Source of the DNA: Brassica napus
Taxonomy: Eukaryota; Streptophyta; Magnoliopsida; Brassicales; Brassicaceae
DNA length: 64,000 bases
Assembly: GCF_020379485.1 (NCBI RefSeq)
Contig: NW_026014691.1
Coordinates: 1 to 64,000 of the forward strand
Direction of reading: 5' to 3'
Each line of letters opens with the position of its first letter. The first letter of the stretch is position 1. The notes under the pieces are model-generated. The model did no database searches, had not been told where the DNA came from, and saw only the letters and a list, made by a program, of their open reading frames with translations. Positions 54,189 to 64,000 of this stretch are shown here, piece by piece. Position numbers and translations under genes: made by a program.

Positions 54189-55950
54189 TAATGGAGAATC
54201 ACTAGGAAGTTGAATAAATCTCATAGGAGTTAGGATGAAGAAGCTCTCCCACTTTCAAAATCAGGTGATCCCAGTTTTCCTGTTTGGGAATATGACAGCT
54301 TCTTTGTCATTCTAATCAAACCAGGATGAATCGTGATCTAAGAAGCTTGAATTGGATACATAAAGTAGTGGAGAACCATTAGGAAGTAGAATAAATCTCA
54401 TAGGAGTTAGGATGAAGAAGCTATCCCACTTTCAAATCAGGTGATCCCAGTTTTCCTGTTTGGGAATATGACAGCTTCCTTGTCATTCTAATCAAACCAG
54501 GATGAATCGCGACGTAAGAAGCTTGATTTTGATACATAAAGTAATGGAGAATCATTAGGAAGTTGAATAAATCTCATAGGAGTTAGGATGAAGAAGCTGT
54601 CCCACTTTCAAATCAGGTGATCCCAATTTTCCTGTTTGGGAATATGACAGCTTCTTTGTCATTCTAATCAAACCAGGATGAATCATGATGTAAGAAGCTT
54701 GAATTGGATACATAAAGTAATGGAGAACCATTAGGAAGTTGAATAAATCTCATAGGAGTTAGGATGAAGAAGCTATCCCACTTTCAAATCAGGCGATCCC
54801 AGTTTTCCTGTTTGGGAATATGACAGCTTCCTTGTCATTCTAATCAAACCAGGATGAATCGCGACGTAAGAAGCTTGATTTTGATACATAAAGTAATGGA
54901 GAATCATTAGGAAGTTGAATAAATTTCATAGGAGTTAGGATGAAGAAGCTGTCCCACTTTCAAATCAGGTGATCCCAATTTTCCTGTTTGGGAATATGAC
55001 AGCTTCTTTGTCATTCTAATCAAACCAGGATGAATCGCGATGTAAGAAGCTTGATTTTGATACATAATGTAATGGAGAATCACTAGGAAGTTGAATAAAT
55101 CTCATAGGAGTTAGGATGAAGAAGCTATCCCACTTTCAAATCATGTGATCCTAGTTTTCCTGTTTGGGAATATAACAGCTTGCTTGTCATTCTAATCGAA
55201 CCAGGATGAATCGCGATGTAAGAAGCTTGATTTTGATACATAAAGTAATGGAGAATCACTAGGAAGTTGAATAAATCTCATAGGAGTTAGGATGAAGAAG
55301 CTATCCCACTTTCAAAATCAGGTGATCCCAGTTTTCCTGTTTGGGAATATGACAGCTTCTTTGTCATTCTAATCAAACCAGGATGAATCGTGATCTAAGA
55401 AGCTTGAATTGGATACATAAAGTAGTGGAGAACCATTAGGAAGTAGAATAAATCTCATAGGAGTTAGGATGAAGAAGCTGTCCCACTTTCAAATTAGGTG
55501 ATCCCAGTTTTCCTGTTTGGGAATATGACAGCTTCCTTGTCATTCTAATCAAACCAGGATGAATCGCGACGTAAGAAGCTTGATTTTGATACATAAAGTA
55601 ATGGAGAATCATTAGGAAGTTGAATAAATCTCATAGGAGTTAGTATGAAGAAGCTGTCCCACTTTCAAATCAGGTGATCCCAATTTTCCTGTTTGGGAAT
55701 ATGACAGCTTCTTTGTCATTCTAATCAAACCAGGATGAATCATGATGTAAGAAGCTTGAATTGGATACATAAAGTAGTGGAGAACCATTAGGAAGTTGAA
55801 TAAATCTCATAGGAGTTAGGATGAAGTAGCTATCCCACTTTCAAATCAGGTGATCCCAGTTTTTCTGTTTGGGAATATGACAGCTTCCTTGTCATTCTAA
55901 TCAAACCAAGATGAATCACGATGTAAGAAGCTTGATTTTGACACATAAAG
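54189..55950. repeat. Higher-order repeat block, copy 2 (10 monomers)
   Basis: It matches 52426-54188. Visible differences include CTCTCCC against CTATCCC in the first monomer and one T in the last (GATTTTGAC against GATTTTTGAC). Confidence 0.8.
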
Positions 55951-56127
55951 TAATGGAGAATCACTAGGAAGTTGAATAAATCTCATAGGAGTTAGGATGA
56001 AGAAGCTCTCCCACTTTCAAAATCAGGTGATCCCAGTTTTCCTGTTTGGGAATATGACAGCTTCTTTGTCATTCTAATCAAACCAGGATGAATCGCGATG
56101 TAAGAAGCTTGATTTTGATACATTAAG

Positions 56128-57653
56128 TAATGGAGAATCACTAGGAAGTTGAATAAATCTCATAGGAGTTAGGATGAAGAAGCTATCCCACTTTCAAAAT
56201 CAGGTGATCCCAGTTTTCCTGTTTGGGAATATGACAGCTTCTTTGTCATTCTAATCAAACCAGGATGAATCGTGATCTAAGAAGCTTGAATTGGATACAT
56301 AAAGTAGTGGAGAACCATTAGGAAGTAGAATAAATCTCATAGGAGTTAGGATGAAGAAGCTATCCCACTTTCAAATTAGGTGATCCCAGTTTTCCTGTTT
56401 GGGAATATGACAGCTTCCTTGTCATTCTAATCAAACCAGGATGAATGATGATGTAAGAAGCTTGATTTTGTTATATAAAGTTATGGAGAATCACTAGGAA
56501 GTTGAATAAATCTCATAGGAGTTAGGATGAAGAAGCTATCCCACTTTCAAATCAGGTGATCCCAGTTTTCCTGTTTGGGAATATGACAGCATCCTTGTTA
56601 TTCTAATCAAACCAGGATGAATCGCGATGTAAGAAGCTTGATTTTGATACATAATGTAATGGAGAATCACTAGGAAGTTGAATAAATCTCATAGGAGTTA
56701 GGATGAAGAAGCTATCCCACTTTCAAATCATGTGATTCTAGTTTTCCTGTTTGGGAATATAACAGCTTGCTTGTCATTCTAATCGAACCAGGATGAATCG
56801 CGATGTAAGAAGCTTGATTTTGATACATAAAGTAATGGAGAATCACTAGGAAGTTGAATAAATCTCATAGGAGTTAGGATGAAGAAGCTATCCCACTTTC
56901 AAAATCAGGTGATCCCAGTTTTCCTGTTTGGGAATATGACAGCTTCTTTGTCATTCTAATCAAACCAGGATGAATCGTGATCTAAGAAGCTTGAATTGGA
57001 TACATAAAGTAGTGGAGAACCATTAGGAAGTAGAATAAATCTCATAGGAGTTAGGATGAAGAAGCTATCCCACTTTCAAATCAGGTGATCCCAGTTTTCC
57101 TGTTTGGGAATATGACAGCTTCCTTGTCATTCTAATCAAACCAGGATGAATCGCGACGTAAGAAGCTTGATTTTGATACATAAAGTAATGGAGAATCATT
57201 AGGAAGTTGAATAAATCTCATAGGAGTTAGGATGAAGAAGCTGTCCCACTTTCAAATCAGGTGATCCAAATTTTCCTGTTTGGGAATATGACAGCTTCTT
57301 TGTCATTCTAATCAAACCAGGATGAATCATGATGTAAGAAGCTTGAATTGGATACATAAAGTAATGGAGAACCATTAGGAAGTTGAATAAATCTCTTAGG
57401 AGTTAGGATGAAGAAGCTATCCCACTTTCAAATCAGGTGATCCCAGTTTTCCTGTTTGGGAATATGACAGCTTCCTTGTCATTCTAATCAAACCAGGATG
57501 AATCGCGACGTAAGAAGCTTGATTTTGATACATAAAGTAATGGAGAATCATTAGGAAGTTGAATAAATTTCATAGGAGTTAGGATGAAGAAGCTGTCCCA
57601 CTTTCAAATCAGGTGATCCCAATTTTCCTGTTTGGGAATATGACAGCTTCTTT
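56128..57653. repeat. Nine-monomer block repeated from the array start
   Basis: It matches 51721-53306 monomer for monomer, including the rare TTATGG monomer start with TTGTTATATAAAG and the TGATTCTAG variant, with only a few base differences. Confidence 0.75.
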
Positions 57654-58207
57654 TGTTAAAATGAAGTCATGAGATAAGGAGGCTAAGATGGAGTAAAGGG
57701 AAGGAGATGGGAGAGTTGGAGTCGACCCAAGCCGTACCATCCGTACTGACCGTACAGGCCGTACAGGTTAAAGTCACCCACACCTCGACCAGATTGAAGT
57801 TACCATGATCAAGTAACTTAAGAGTGAAAGGGAGAAGTTACTTGGGGTAACTACTGGCGAGTGTGACCGTTTGGAGAGGATAAGGAAGAGCTTAGCCAGG
57901 CTGTCAAGAGCTGGATAAGGCTAAAGGTGCTTTATCACAAAGGAGAAGCTTATTGGAGAGTTTAAATTAAAGCAACTTCTTATCCCTTACAATAGTGACC
58001 ATTTGCGAAACCCTTAACCTATTGTAGCCTCACTATATATTGTTGACACTCATGATTAATACAAAGCAGACAGTTCTAAACAAATCAATCTCTCTATACT
58101 TTTCACAATGATTCTCCATTAGTCTCTTAATCTCTTAAACTCTACTCTAATCTCTTCTCTATTCTTATCTAAACTCAGATTATCCTTTACATCACTCAAA
58201 AGTGATA
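57654..58207 (+). repeat. I 5' LTR
   Basis: It is 554 bp, starting TGTTAAAATG and ending GTGATA next to the PBS. CCGTAC words lie near 57733-57770; TATATATT is at 58034-58041. Its length is similar to the B LTR. Confidence 0.9.
58034..58041 (+). promoter_or_regulatory. Putative TATA box of I LTR
   Basis: TATATATT lies about 170 bp before the LTR end, as in A1. Confidence 0.45.
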
Positions 58208-58220
58208 TGGTATCAGAGCC
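58208..58220 (+). other. Primer binding site of I
   Basis: TGGTATCAGAGCC directly follows the LTR. Confidence 0.92.
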
Positions 58221-58481
58221 AGGTTGATTTCAATCTGAGTTCTTGGCGTTTTTCTCTTGAAGATTCAAACTTGAAACTTTGAGAGTGTGACCGAGAGTGG
58301 TGTGAGTGTTCTTGGAAGAAGCTGCATCCCGGGAGCTACATCTTCATTCCGGCAGTCTTATCAAGCTTTTTGAGGGTTCTTTGAAGAGTAAAGACAAGGC
58401 ACGGAAGGGTTTGAGCTGGTGTTGTAGTTCTGAGTCTCAAGATCAAGTCTTATACAAGTTATTGAAGTGAAACTGCTTAAG

Positions 58482-58653
58482 ATGGAGAGTGGTTCCAAGA
58501 TGAAGGTTGCTGTGACTTTCAAGGGAAGTAACTACCTAGTATGGTCTAGGATGGTGAAGACTGCTGTGGGAAGTAAGGGTTTATGGAAGCACATCACATC
58601 TGGTGAGGCTCCAAAGCTCATTACTCAAGGAGGAGACAAGGAGAGTGTCTCGG
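58482..58653 (+). CDS. I Gag N-terminus, cut by J
   Basis: The start chosen is MESGSKMKVAVTF at 58482, aligning with MEHGMNMRMKVAVTF of A1/A2; an upstream in-frame Met at 58467 is less likely. It continues FKGSNYLVWSRMVKTAVGSK and is interrupted after GGDKESVS. The last five bases, CTCGG (58649-58653), are the candidate TSD of J. This is the copia UBN2-type Gag domain. Confidence 0.88.
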
Positions 58654-59534
58654 TGTTGAACTGAAGAGAAGATGGAGCTTGTACAATGATAGGGCAAGCT
58701 CTAGAAGATGTCCAGAAGAGTTCAATCAAGCTTCAGAAGTGTTCTGAAGTAGTTATCTTGTGAAGATAAGTCCAGGAGGGACTTAGACTGATCAGAAGAA
58801 GGAGGAAGAGTATTGGGCATAAATAGGGCGAGTGGTACGGACAGGAGATCCGTACCATCGACCGTACGACCACACCTCTCGACCACACATCCGGGAAACT
58901 CACCAGAAGCTGTGCAAACTTAGGGCGTTGGTTTCCAAGAGCAATCAGACGACCTTATCTTCTTTGTGACTGTTGGAAAGCAAGGGAAAGGAGAGAGGGC
59001 GTGGTCCAAGGACAGCCTGTCATGAGATGTAAAGGGAAAGCAAGTTGGACCATGAATCTAGACACATATGTGAGTAAAGGTTCATGGGAGCCTTAGCATA
59101 ACCAATCAGGCAGCAGCTCCTCTCCACCAATCAGCTACCATCTCGTGCTCCCTTTGACCAGAAACAAGACTACATCCAAGCCATCCATTTCTCAAGTCAT
59201 TTCTATCCATTAGATTAAGGGTTTATGATTGCAAAGTGTAAAAGCCTATATAAGGCATTGTTGTGAACGTTTTGTAACTCCTAAGGGAGTAAGGGGGATT
59301 TCCCCTCTCCACTTCATAAATGATAAACTTGTTCTTGAATCTCAAACCCTAATCTCTAATCTCTTATTCTCCTAATCTCTCAGTCTCTTAATCTTTGTTC
59401 CTAAGTCTCTTATTCTCTCATAAACACTCTCATCAATCTCTCTTCATAAATCACCTAGAACAAGCTCTCATCTTTCTCCATTGGAGTATTCACGCACACA
59501 TACAACAAGAGAAGAGAACTCTACAAATCTCATA
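58654..59534 (+). repeat. J 5' LTR
   Basis: It starts TGTTGAACTG and ends CTCATA. GTACGG/CCGTAC words lie at about 58835-58866 and TATATAAG at 59247-59254. It shares its first part with E and H. Confidence 0.92.
59247..59254 (+). promoter_or_regulatory. Putative TATA box of J LTR
   Basis: TATATAAG lies about 285 bp before the LTR end. Confidence 0.5.
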
Positions 59535-59547
59535 TGGTATCAGAGCC
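59535..59547 (+). other. Primer binding site of J
   Basis: TGGTATCAGAGCC directly follows the LTR. Confidence 0.92.
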
Positions 59548-59666
59548 AGGTTCATCAGAACCTGAGCTGAAGCTTCCGCAAGTCCACAGCTCACGCCTCA
59601 GCTCAAAACCAAACCATTGATGCTTTCCCATCCAGTTCAGTCCCTTATGAAGAAGAAGGCTGAAGC

Positions 59667-59870
59667 TTGGCGAGTTCCCTTGGTTCCTCATCCTGTTCTC
59701 TACCTGCTCAGATGGAGATTATCCTTGGAGGCAAAGGTGTATGGAGAGGCCTAACTAACCTGACTCCAAAGCTCCTTGTCCAAGAGAAGTTCCACATCAG
59801 GCTAAAAGAGTATGGTGCCAAGAGCTTGGCGCCTAGATGTTCTGAAGAAAGGAGGGGTCTTTTGAGTTGA
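59667..59870 (+). pseudogene. J leader frame resembling a Gag fragment
   Basis: Within this 67-codon frame, MEIILGGKGVWRGLTNLTPKL resembles the Gag word MVKTALGGRGLWSHCLTDAPKL found again downstream in J at 61356. This suggests the leader exon derives from a duplicated or older gag start. The frame ends quickly, so a functional protein is unlikely. Confidence 0.4.
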
Positions 59871-59993
59871 TGGTACAAGATGGTGGCCATGAACTGAAGG
59901 AGAAGGAGGTGGGTGATGATCTAGACTCTCAGTTCCAACAACAGTCATGGCCGGTTTCACAAAATGCAAAAGGAATCAACCTGGTTCCTTGTT

Positions 59994-60613
59994 GTAAGCA
60001 ATTCTATAAACCATCTTGATAATGAGCTTGTGTTGTTGACTGGTTGTGATGTTGTGATGTGATTGAAAACCTGAGGACTGTTTAAAAGATTACTAAATTA
60101 AAATGAATTTAGAATCTGTCCCAGGATGCTTAAAGAGCTTGGTTCCCTAGTAATCCTTTAAGTGTACTAGTTATACTAAGTTTACTAGCAGTTGTGTAAG
60201 CGCTTTAAAAGGACTAGTAATTTAACAGTATTACTAGGATTACTAGGTATGTTAATATGCTTATCTCCGGTTCATAATGATGCTTGTTGTGATTGATTGA
60301 ATCTGCTTGCATACATGGATTGAAACCGAATTGAAAGCTGTTGCATATAGTCTTGTGGCTGTCTTACATTGAAGCATTAGATTCATGTCTAAATGCTGAG
60401 TAAAGAAGCTTTAAAATGCCTAAGTAGCTTGCATAAACTGAAAAAGAAAATGCTTGTGCTTAGAGAGATTGCTTGCAAAGATAGAACTTGAAAATGACTT
60501 GTTTTAATTCGTTGCAATGCTTGTGAGATTGGGAATCAAACTTGATGATTAATCAAGGATTGATCCCAATACTCTTGTGTCTTATCCTTGCTGGAGTTTG
60601 AGTGGTGTTTCAG
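59994..60613 (+). other. Intron-like segment 1 of J
   Basis: GTAAGC to TTTCAG before GTTCACAAGAAG. It contains the MITE-like insertion absent from H. Confidence 0.55.
60146..60247. mobile_element. MITE-like element, 102 bp, 12-bp perfect terminal inverted repeats
   Basis: The arms CCTAGTAATCCT (60146-60157) and AGGATTACTAGG (60236-60247) are perfect inverted repeats. The interior is rich in ACTAG words that also pair partly. The block is missing from H, whose flanking sequence resumes at TTAATATGCTTA. No transposase; family unknown. Confidence 0.6.
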
Positions 60614-60915
60614 GTTCACAAGAAGTGTTCTCTGCTCACCTCCTATCCAAGACAAGAGGAAGACTTGAACCATTGTGTGGAGCAATGGGAAGATACTTGT
60701 GTGTAGAAGCTGGTTTAAGAAGCGCAGGCCACGAGGTTGTTGAGCTCCTGGTTCAAGACATACAAGCGGAAGACCAACCATTGTGTGGAGCAATGGGAAG
60801 GTTCTTGTGTGTAGAAGCCGGTTTAAGAAGCGCAGGCCACGAGGTTGTTGAGCTCCTGGTTCAAGACACACAAGAAGAAGAAGGTCACCACCTAAGCCAT
60901 GAGGAAGGCCGGTGA
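60577..60915 (+). CDS. J small ORF with two 36-residue repeats, function unknown
   Basis: This is the 112-codon counterpart of 42479-42817 in H, with a 108-bp period starting at 60670 and 60778. Both copies begin with the hairpin CCATTG-TGTGGAG-CAATGG. The frame is kept between H and J, but changes are few overall, so selection on protein cannot be inferred by eye. Confidence 0.4.
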   Translation: MSYPCWSLSGVSGSQEVFSAHLLSKTRGRLEPLCGAMGRYLCVEAGLRSAGHEVVELLVQDIQAEDQPLCGAMGRFLCVEAGLRSAGHEVVELLVQDTQEEEGHHLSHEEGR

Positions 60916-61343
60916 TCTGAGGGTACTTGAAGCTAAAGGCAAAAGGGTGGATCAGTGATTTAAGCGCAGCTGTTAGGGTGATGTGCTCCTGGTCTTGAAG
61001 TTCATTGAGGCTCATTTCAAGCTTGGATCTCACCTATTCTCGGTCTCAAGCTTGCGGTGCTAAATATTCAAATGAGCAACCTGAAGAGCTAAAGTTCAAG
61101 ACCTGTTTCCTCCTTATCATTACAATAGAATGATAAAATGAAGCCTGTTGCCAACATTCTGTGGGAAGTCCACAGCCTGCTCCAAAGAGGGTAGAGAGGA
61201 TGTTGTGACAATGGAGAGATGACTTGTTGTTCTGTCCATGGTGGTTCAGTCACCATAGCCTACACATCAGATGAGTGTAGAGAGGACAGTTGACATACAA
61301 AGAAGAGCATCACCAGGAGGGTGAGGCAATTTAAACCAAGACC
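60916..61343 (+). other. J exon spacer before gag
   Basis: Non-coding. It includes TTTAAGCGCAGC...GATGTGCTCCTGG and a stretch (61010-61110) absent from H. Confidence 0.4.
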
Positions 61344-62004
61344 ATCTGGTCACGCATGGTAAAGACAGCTCTAGGAGGGAGAGGCTTATGGAGCCATTGC
61401 CTCACGGATGCTCCAAAGCTCTCCAAGGCTGCCGGTTCAAATGAAAGCTCAGCAGATGGTGAATCCGGTTCCAAATCCGTATCTGAGGAGAAGTGGGAAC
61501 AAGAAGACCTCAAGGTCTTATCCATTCTCCATAGCTCAATGTCTCCATCCATCCTTGAAGCATACTCATACTGTGAGAGTGCTAAAGACCTTTGGAGTAC
61601 ACTTAACAAGATATATGGGTACATCTCCAACCTCTGTCGAGTATTTGAGATCAAGAAGTTCATCAACATCCTATCCCAAGAAGATGAGGAGTTCACTGTG
61701 CATCTAGGCAAGTTCAGAGCCCTTTGGTCTGAGCTAGAGATGCTTAGACCCCAATCTGTTGATCCGGAGGTGTTGATTGAAAGAAGGGAGCAAGACAAGG
61801 TGTTTTGCCTATTACTCGCCCTTAGCCCTGCCTACAGCGCCTTGATTCAACATATCTTGAGGTCTGAGAAGCTCCCAACACTTGAAGAAGTGTGTTCCCA
61901 CGTCCAATAGGAACAATCGGTGTGAACATTGCAAGAGGGATGGGCACACCAAGGAGAGGTGTTGGATATTGAATCCAAGCCTCAAACCTGCCAAGTTCAA
62001 GTGA
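61344..62004 (+). pseudogene. J partial Gag: UBN2-like core fused to zinc knuckle
   Basis: It starts abruptly at IWSRMVKTALGGRGLW (no start codon at the domain boundary; internal Met at 61356). The core proceeds through EKWEQEDLKVLSILHSS and AYSYCESAKDLWSTLNKIYG to LERREQDKVF-like words and VCSHVQ, then a TAG at 61908-61910. A different frame then gives the knuckle CEHCKRDGHTKERC and LKPAKFK, ending at 62004. Relative to A1/B, the Gly-rich segment between core and knuckle is deleted. If translated from 61356 it would give a 184-residue capsid-like fragment. Confidence 0.8.
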
Positions 62005-62049
62005 ACCGTGCCCATGGAGGTTCAAGAGATCAGCTCGGATCTCTTGTTT

Positions 62050-62389
62050 GTAAGCAAACCTCCTAACCCTTAGAAATTGTCTAAGTTGCTTGCCTCATTG
62101 GTCTTGATTAATATGTCTCATGGATTGAACCTGTTGCATTCATATAGTTAATGCTTTAGGATTGTGCATTCATGTATTGATGCATTTAAAAATAAGCCTA
62201 AATTGTCAATGTATTGTTTAAATCTTGCATTGTCATTTTAGAGATTGAAACCTGCTTGTTCTGCCTTGATTGATTGGCTTGTTTCAAGGTTTATATTCTG
62301 CTGTGGCATTGGTGATCAAACAGGATAAATTATCTTGGTTTGATCCCAATGGGATGATCTGATCTTGCATTGAGTTGTGGTGGTGTTAG
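62050..62389 (+). other. Intron-like segment 2 of J
   Basis: GTAAGC to GTTAG before GTACACAAGG. It is shorter than in H (943 bp). Confidence 0.5.
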
Positions 62390-63794
62390 GTACACAAGGA
62401 AAGTGATACATGTAACTCGCCAACAGCTAAGAATGTAGTGACAAAGGTCTTGTGCCATTGCATATCATCACTAGGACATGTTAGTCCATAATCTACAGGA
62501 AGTGTAGTGTGATTGATAATGCATGAGAGATGGCCATTGCATAATACCATTGGACATATCCAGTCCAAAGACTACAGGAAGTGTAGCATGGGTCATTATG
62601 CAATGAGAAGTGTGTTTTGTGAGACTCTCTATGGTGATTCAAACACCTTAGTTCCTGGTTAAGGAAGAGAGTAAACTCACAAGAAGAAAGCTATCATGAA
62701 AGATGATAGTTATTAGACCATGGAGATACATAGGATCATCACAAGCTTAGCTCCTTCTAGTTTCGGTTCTAAGCTTGAGGGGGAGTCTTAATGCATATGA
62801 TCCATGGTCAGTAACAAGTCTTTTGCAAAAGCTTCTACAAGGATCATCAACCGGACCAAGTCAGTGGCGTGTCTAGGCAAGAGGCTGTTCAGAGCAGCCT
62901 TGGCGAGTGAAGAGGAAGGCTCTCCATCAATGCATATGATCCATGGCAAGAGGCTGTTCAGAGCAGCCTTGGCGAGTGAAGAGGAAGGCTCTCCATCAAT
63001 GCGGCTTCAATGAGAGGTGATTGAGGAGAAGCTGATGAATCCATTCTGCCTTTCCAAGAAGTTGATGATGCCATGAAGATGGTGCATTGAGAGAGTTTGG
63101 AAACTCACAAAAACACAAGGGAAGTTCCCTTAGACTTTTAAAACTCTTTTCAATCTATTTCATTCATCTTATTCATTGCTTGTGCTTGAAAAGATACTTA
63201 AGATGATTATGATTGAATTGTGAGATTGTGTGCATCAAGTGTGATGCAGGATATTCATTTTCTTGTTTTTGATAGGTACTGATGCACCTTTGGGATAATG
63301 TATCAGGTACCATTGCTTGAGCCTCACTAAAGATGTTCCTGGTCAGTTCCTAGCTTCTCTAAGATGGCTGAGAAGTCTGTTGAGAGGGGGAGATCCAAAC
63401 CAGTTCTATGAAGAGGGCAAGCCGTGTGTGAAGTGTTGATCAGCCTCACTAGTGTTTTGAAGATGATCTGGTCGTGTCCTAGCTTCTCTAAGATGGCTGT
63501 GAAGTCAGTTGAGAGGGGGAGACTTCAAACCGGTTCCATGAAGAGGTGAAGCTGAAGTGTGAAGTGTGCGCAAAGCTGTGAAGAGTTGCTGCACCTGTTA
63601 GGCCGTGATCCAGAGCTTCTTGTGTCCAACCACACTGGTTCTAAGGCACAAGAGTTCACTGGCCAATCCCTAGGCTTTGGAGAGCTCTACTCTTTTTCCC
63701 TTACAAGGTTTTGTCCCAATGGGTTTTCCTTGTAAGGTTTTTAATGAGGGAGACTCTTCAGAGTTCCAAGCTTGGCTTAGGATCTCCTAAAGTC
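62390..63794 (+). other. J third exon and 3' internal region
   Basis: It holds the RNA pair, an internal PPT-like AAGCTTGAGGGGGAG near 62771-62785, a 69-bp tandem duplication (GGCAAGAGGCTGTTCAG at 62876 and 62945), possible acceptors at about 63275 and 63306, and the stem-loop motif at 63688-63750. No gene is seen. Confidence 0.55.
62456..62605 (+). ncRNA. Tandem pair of structured RNA candidates (J copy)
   Basis: Unit 2 (62535-62605) keeps the 11-bp closing stem and both hairpins; the GGAC hairpin loop changed (ATATCCA). Unit 1 (from 62456) keeps its inner stems but has lost part of the 3' arm of the closing stem (ATAATGCATGAG). Confidence 0.45.
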
Positions 63795-63809
63795 AAGCTT
63801 GAGGGGGAG
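63795..63809 (+). other. Polypurine tract of J
   Basis: AAGCTTGAGGGGGAG abuts the 3' LTR. Confidence 0.92.
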
Positions 63810-64000
63810 TGTTGAACTGAAGAGAAGATGGAGCTTGTACAATGATAGGGCAAGCTCTAGAAGATGTCCAGAAGAGTTCAATCAAGCTTCAGAAGTGTTC
63901 TGAAGTAGTTATCTTGTGAAGATAAGTCCAGGAGGGACTTAGACTGATCAGAAGAAGGAGGAAGAGTATTGGGCATAAATAGGGCGAGTGGTACGGACAG
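63810..64000 (+). repeat. J 3' LTR, truncated by window end
   Basis: It matches the first 191 bp of 58654-59534 closely by eye, including GGTACGGACAG at the window end. Confidence 0.92.

Larger units (their letters stand above)
51716..57653. repeat. CentBr-type centromeric satellite array, about 34 monomers of 176-177 bp
   Basis: Monomers begin TAATGGAGAA or TAGTGGAGAA at 51721, 51898, 52074, 52250, 52426 and so on to 57538. Each contains AAGCTTGA (HindIII). The sequence matches from memory the Brassica CentBr / HindIII-176 satellite; that name is not checked. Variants such as AAATCAGG / AAAATCAGG, CTTCTTTG / CTTCCTTG and CGCGATG / CGTGATC define types that recur in blocks. The last monomer is cut at 57653 by element I. 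Such arrays usually load CENH3 nucleosomes; whether this one does is not visible here. Confidence 0.93.
57654..64000 (+). mobile_element. Element I: Ty1/copia element in the satellite, interrupted by J
   Basis: The 5' LTR starts exactly at a break in a satellite monomer (CTTCTTT|TGTTAAAATG). TCTTT at 57649-57653 is the candidate TSD, whose partner lies outside the window. LTR, PBS, leader and the first 57 codons of Gag are seen before J begins at 58654. The Gag start is close to A1/A2 and B, so it belongs to the same copia group. Confidence 0.92.
58654..64000 (+). mobile_element. Element J: non-autonomous copia-like element retaining a gag fragment, 3' LTR cut by window
   Basis: The 5' LTR is 58654-59534 (881 bp), internal region 59535-63809, and the 3' LTR starts at 63810 and runs out of the window. 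PBS, PPT, two intron-like segments, hairpins and the RNA pair are as in H. J differs in keeping about 555 nt of Gag core plus a zinc knuckle (61344-62004). It also has a MITE-like insertion (60146-60247) and a 69-bp tandem duplication near 62876-63013. Confidence 0.92.

Noticed and set aside
51716..57653. Regular repeats as a CRISPR array
   Set aside because: The 176-bp units have no spacers, and the surrounding DNA is plant retrotransposon sequence; this is a centromeric satellite.
1..64000. Host protein-coding, rRNA or telomeric sequence
   Set aside because: None recognised. Every stretch could be assigned to an LTR element or to the satellite.

Overview
The window is plant centromeric DNA, almost certainly Brassica (A or C genome) or a close relative such as Raphanus. 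The diagnostic feature is an array of about 34 tandem 176-177 bp monomers at 51716-57653. Each monomer carries a HindIII site and matches, from memory, the Brassica CentBr / HindIII-176 centromeric satellite. I see no host gene, tRNA or rRNA gene. Everything outside the array is LTR retrotransposon sequence.

Left of the array (1-51715) is one nested stack of insertions, resolved here by LTR ends and 5-bp target-site duplications (TSDs). Copia element B (+) sits in a satellite monomer. Its gag is interrupted by copia A2 (-). A2 is interrupted by E (-) and H (+). E is interrupted by G (-), C (+) and D (+). G is interrupted by F (+). C is interrupted by K (+) and L (-). K is interrupted by A1 (+). 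The deepest path is satellite > B > A2 > E > C > K > A1, six insertions deep. Right of the array, copia element I (+) enters another monomer and is interrupted in gag by J (+), which runs off the window.

The elements fall into four groups. (1) Autonomous-type Ty1/copia elements A1, A2, B and I have LTRs of about 550-610 bp with TG...TA ends, an initiator-Met PBS and the PPT AAGCTTGAGGGGGAG. They may correspond to the centromeric retrotransposon of Brassica (CRB), but that name is from memory. (2) C, E, G, H and J are 5.8-6 kb elements without pol (F is a shorter relative). They use the same PBS and PPT, have 0.7-1 kb LTRs, contain one or two intron-like GT...AG segments and conserved RNA-hairpin candidates, and keep only gag remnants. 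They look like non-autonomous partners of group 1. (3) L is a Ty3/gypsy element with gag, PR, RT, RNase H and IN, whose frame runs into its LTR. K shares L's LTR ends and PBS but lacks pol. (4) D is a 4.6 kb gypsy-derived gag-only element whose ORF runs into its 3' LTR.

The most interesting items are: a tandem pair of 71-nt, multi-helix RNA-structure candidates with compensatory differences, conserved in C, H and J; the shared intron and hairpin architecture of the non-autonomous family; LTR clusters of CCGTAC(AA), which resemble SBP/SPL binding sites; higher-order repeat structure in the satellite; and single-base frameshifts inside elements whose LTR pairs look identical, which may be sequencing errors.
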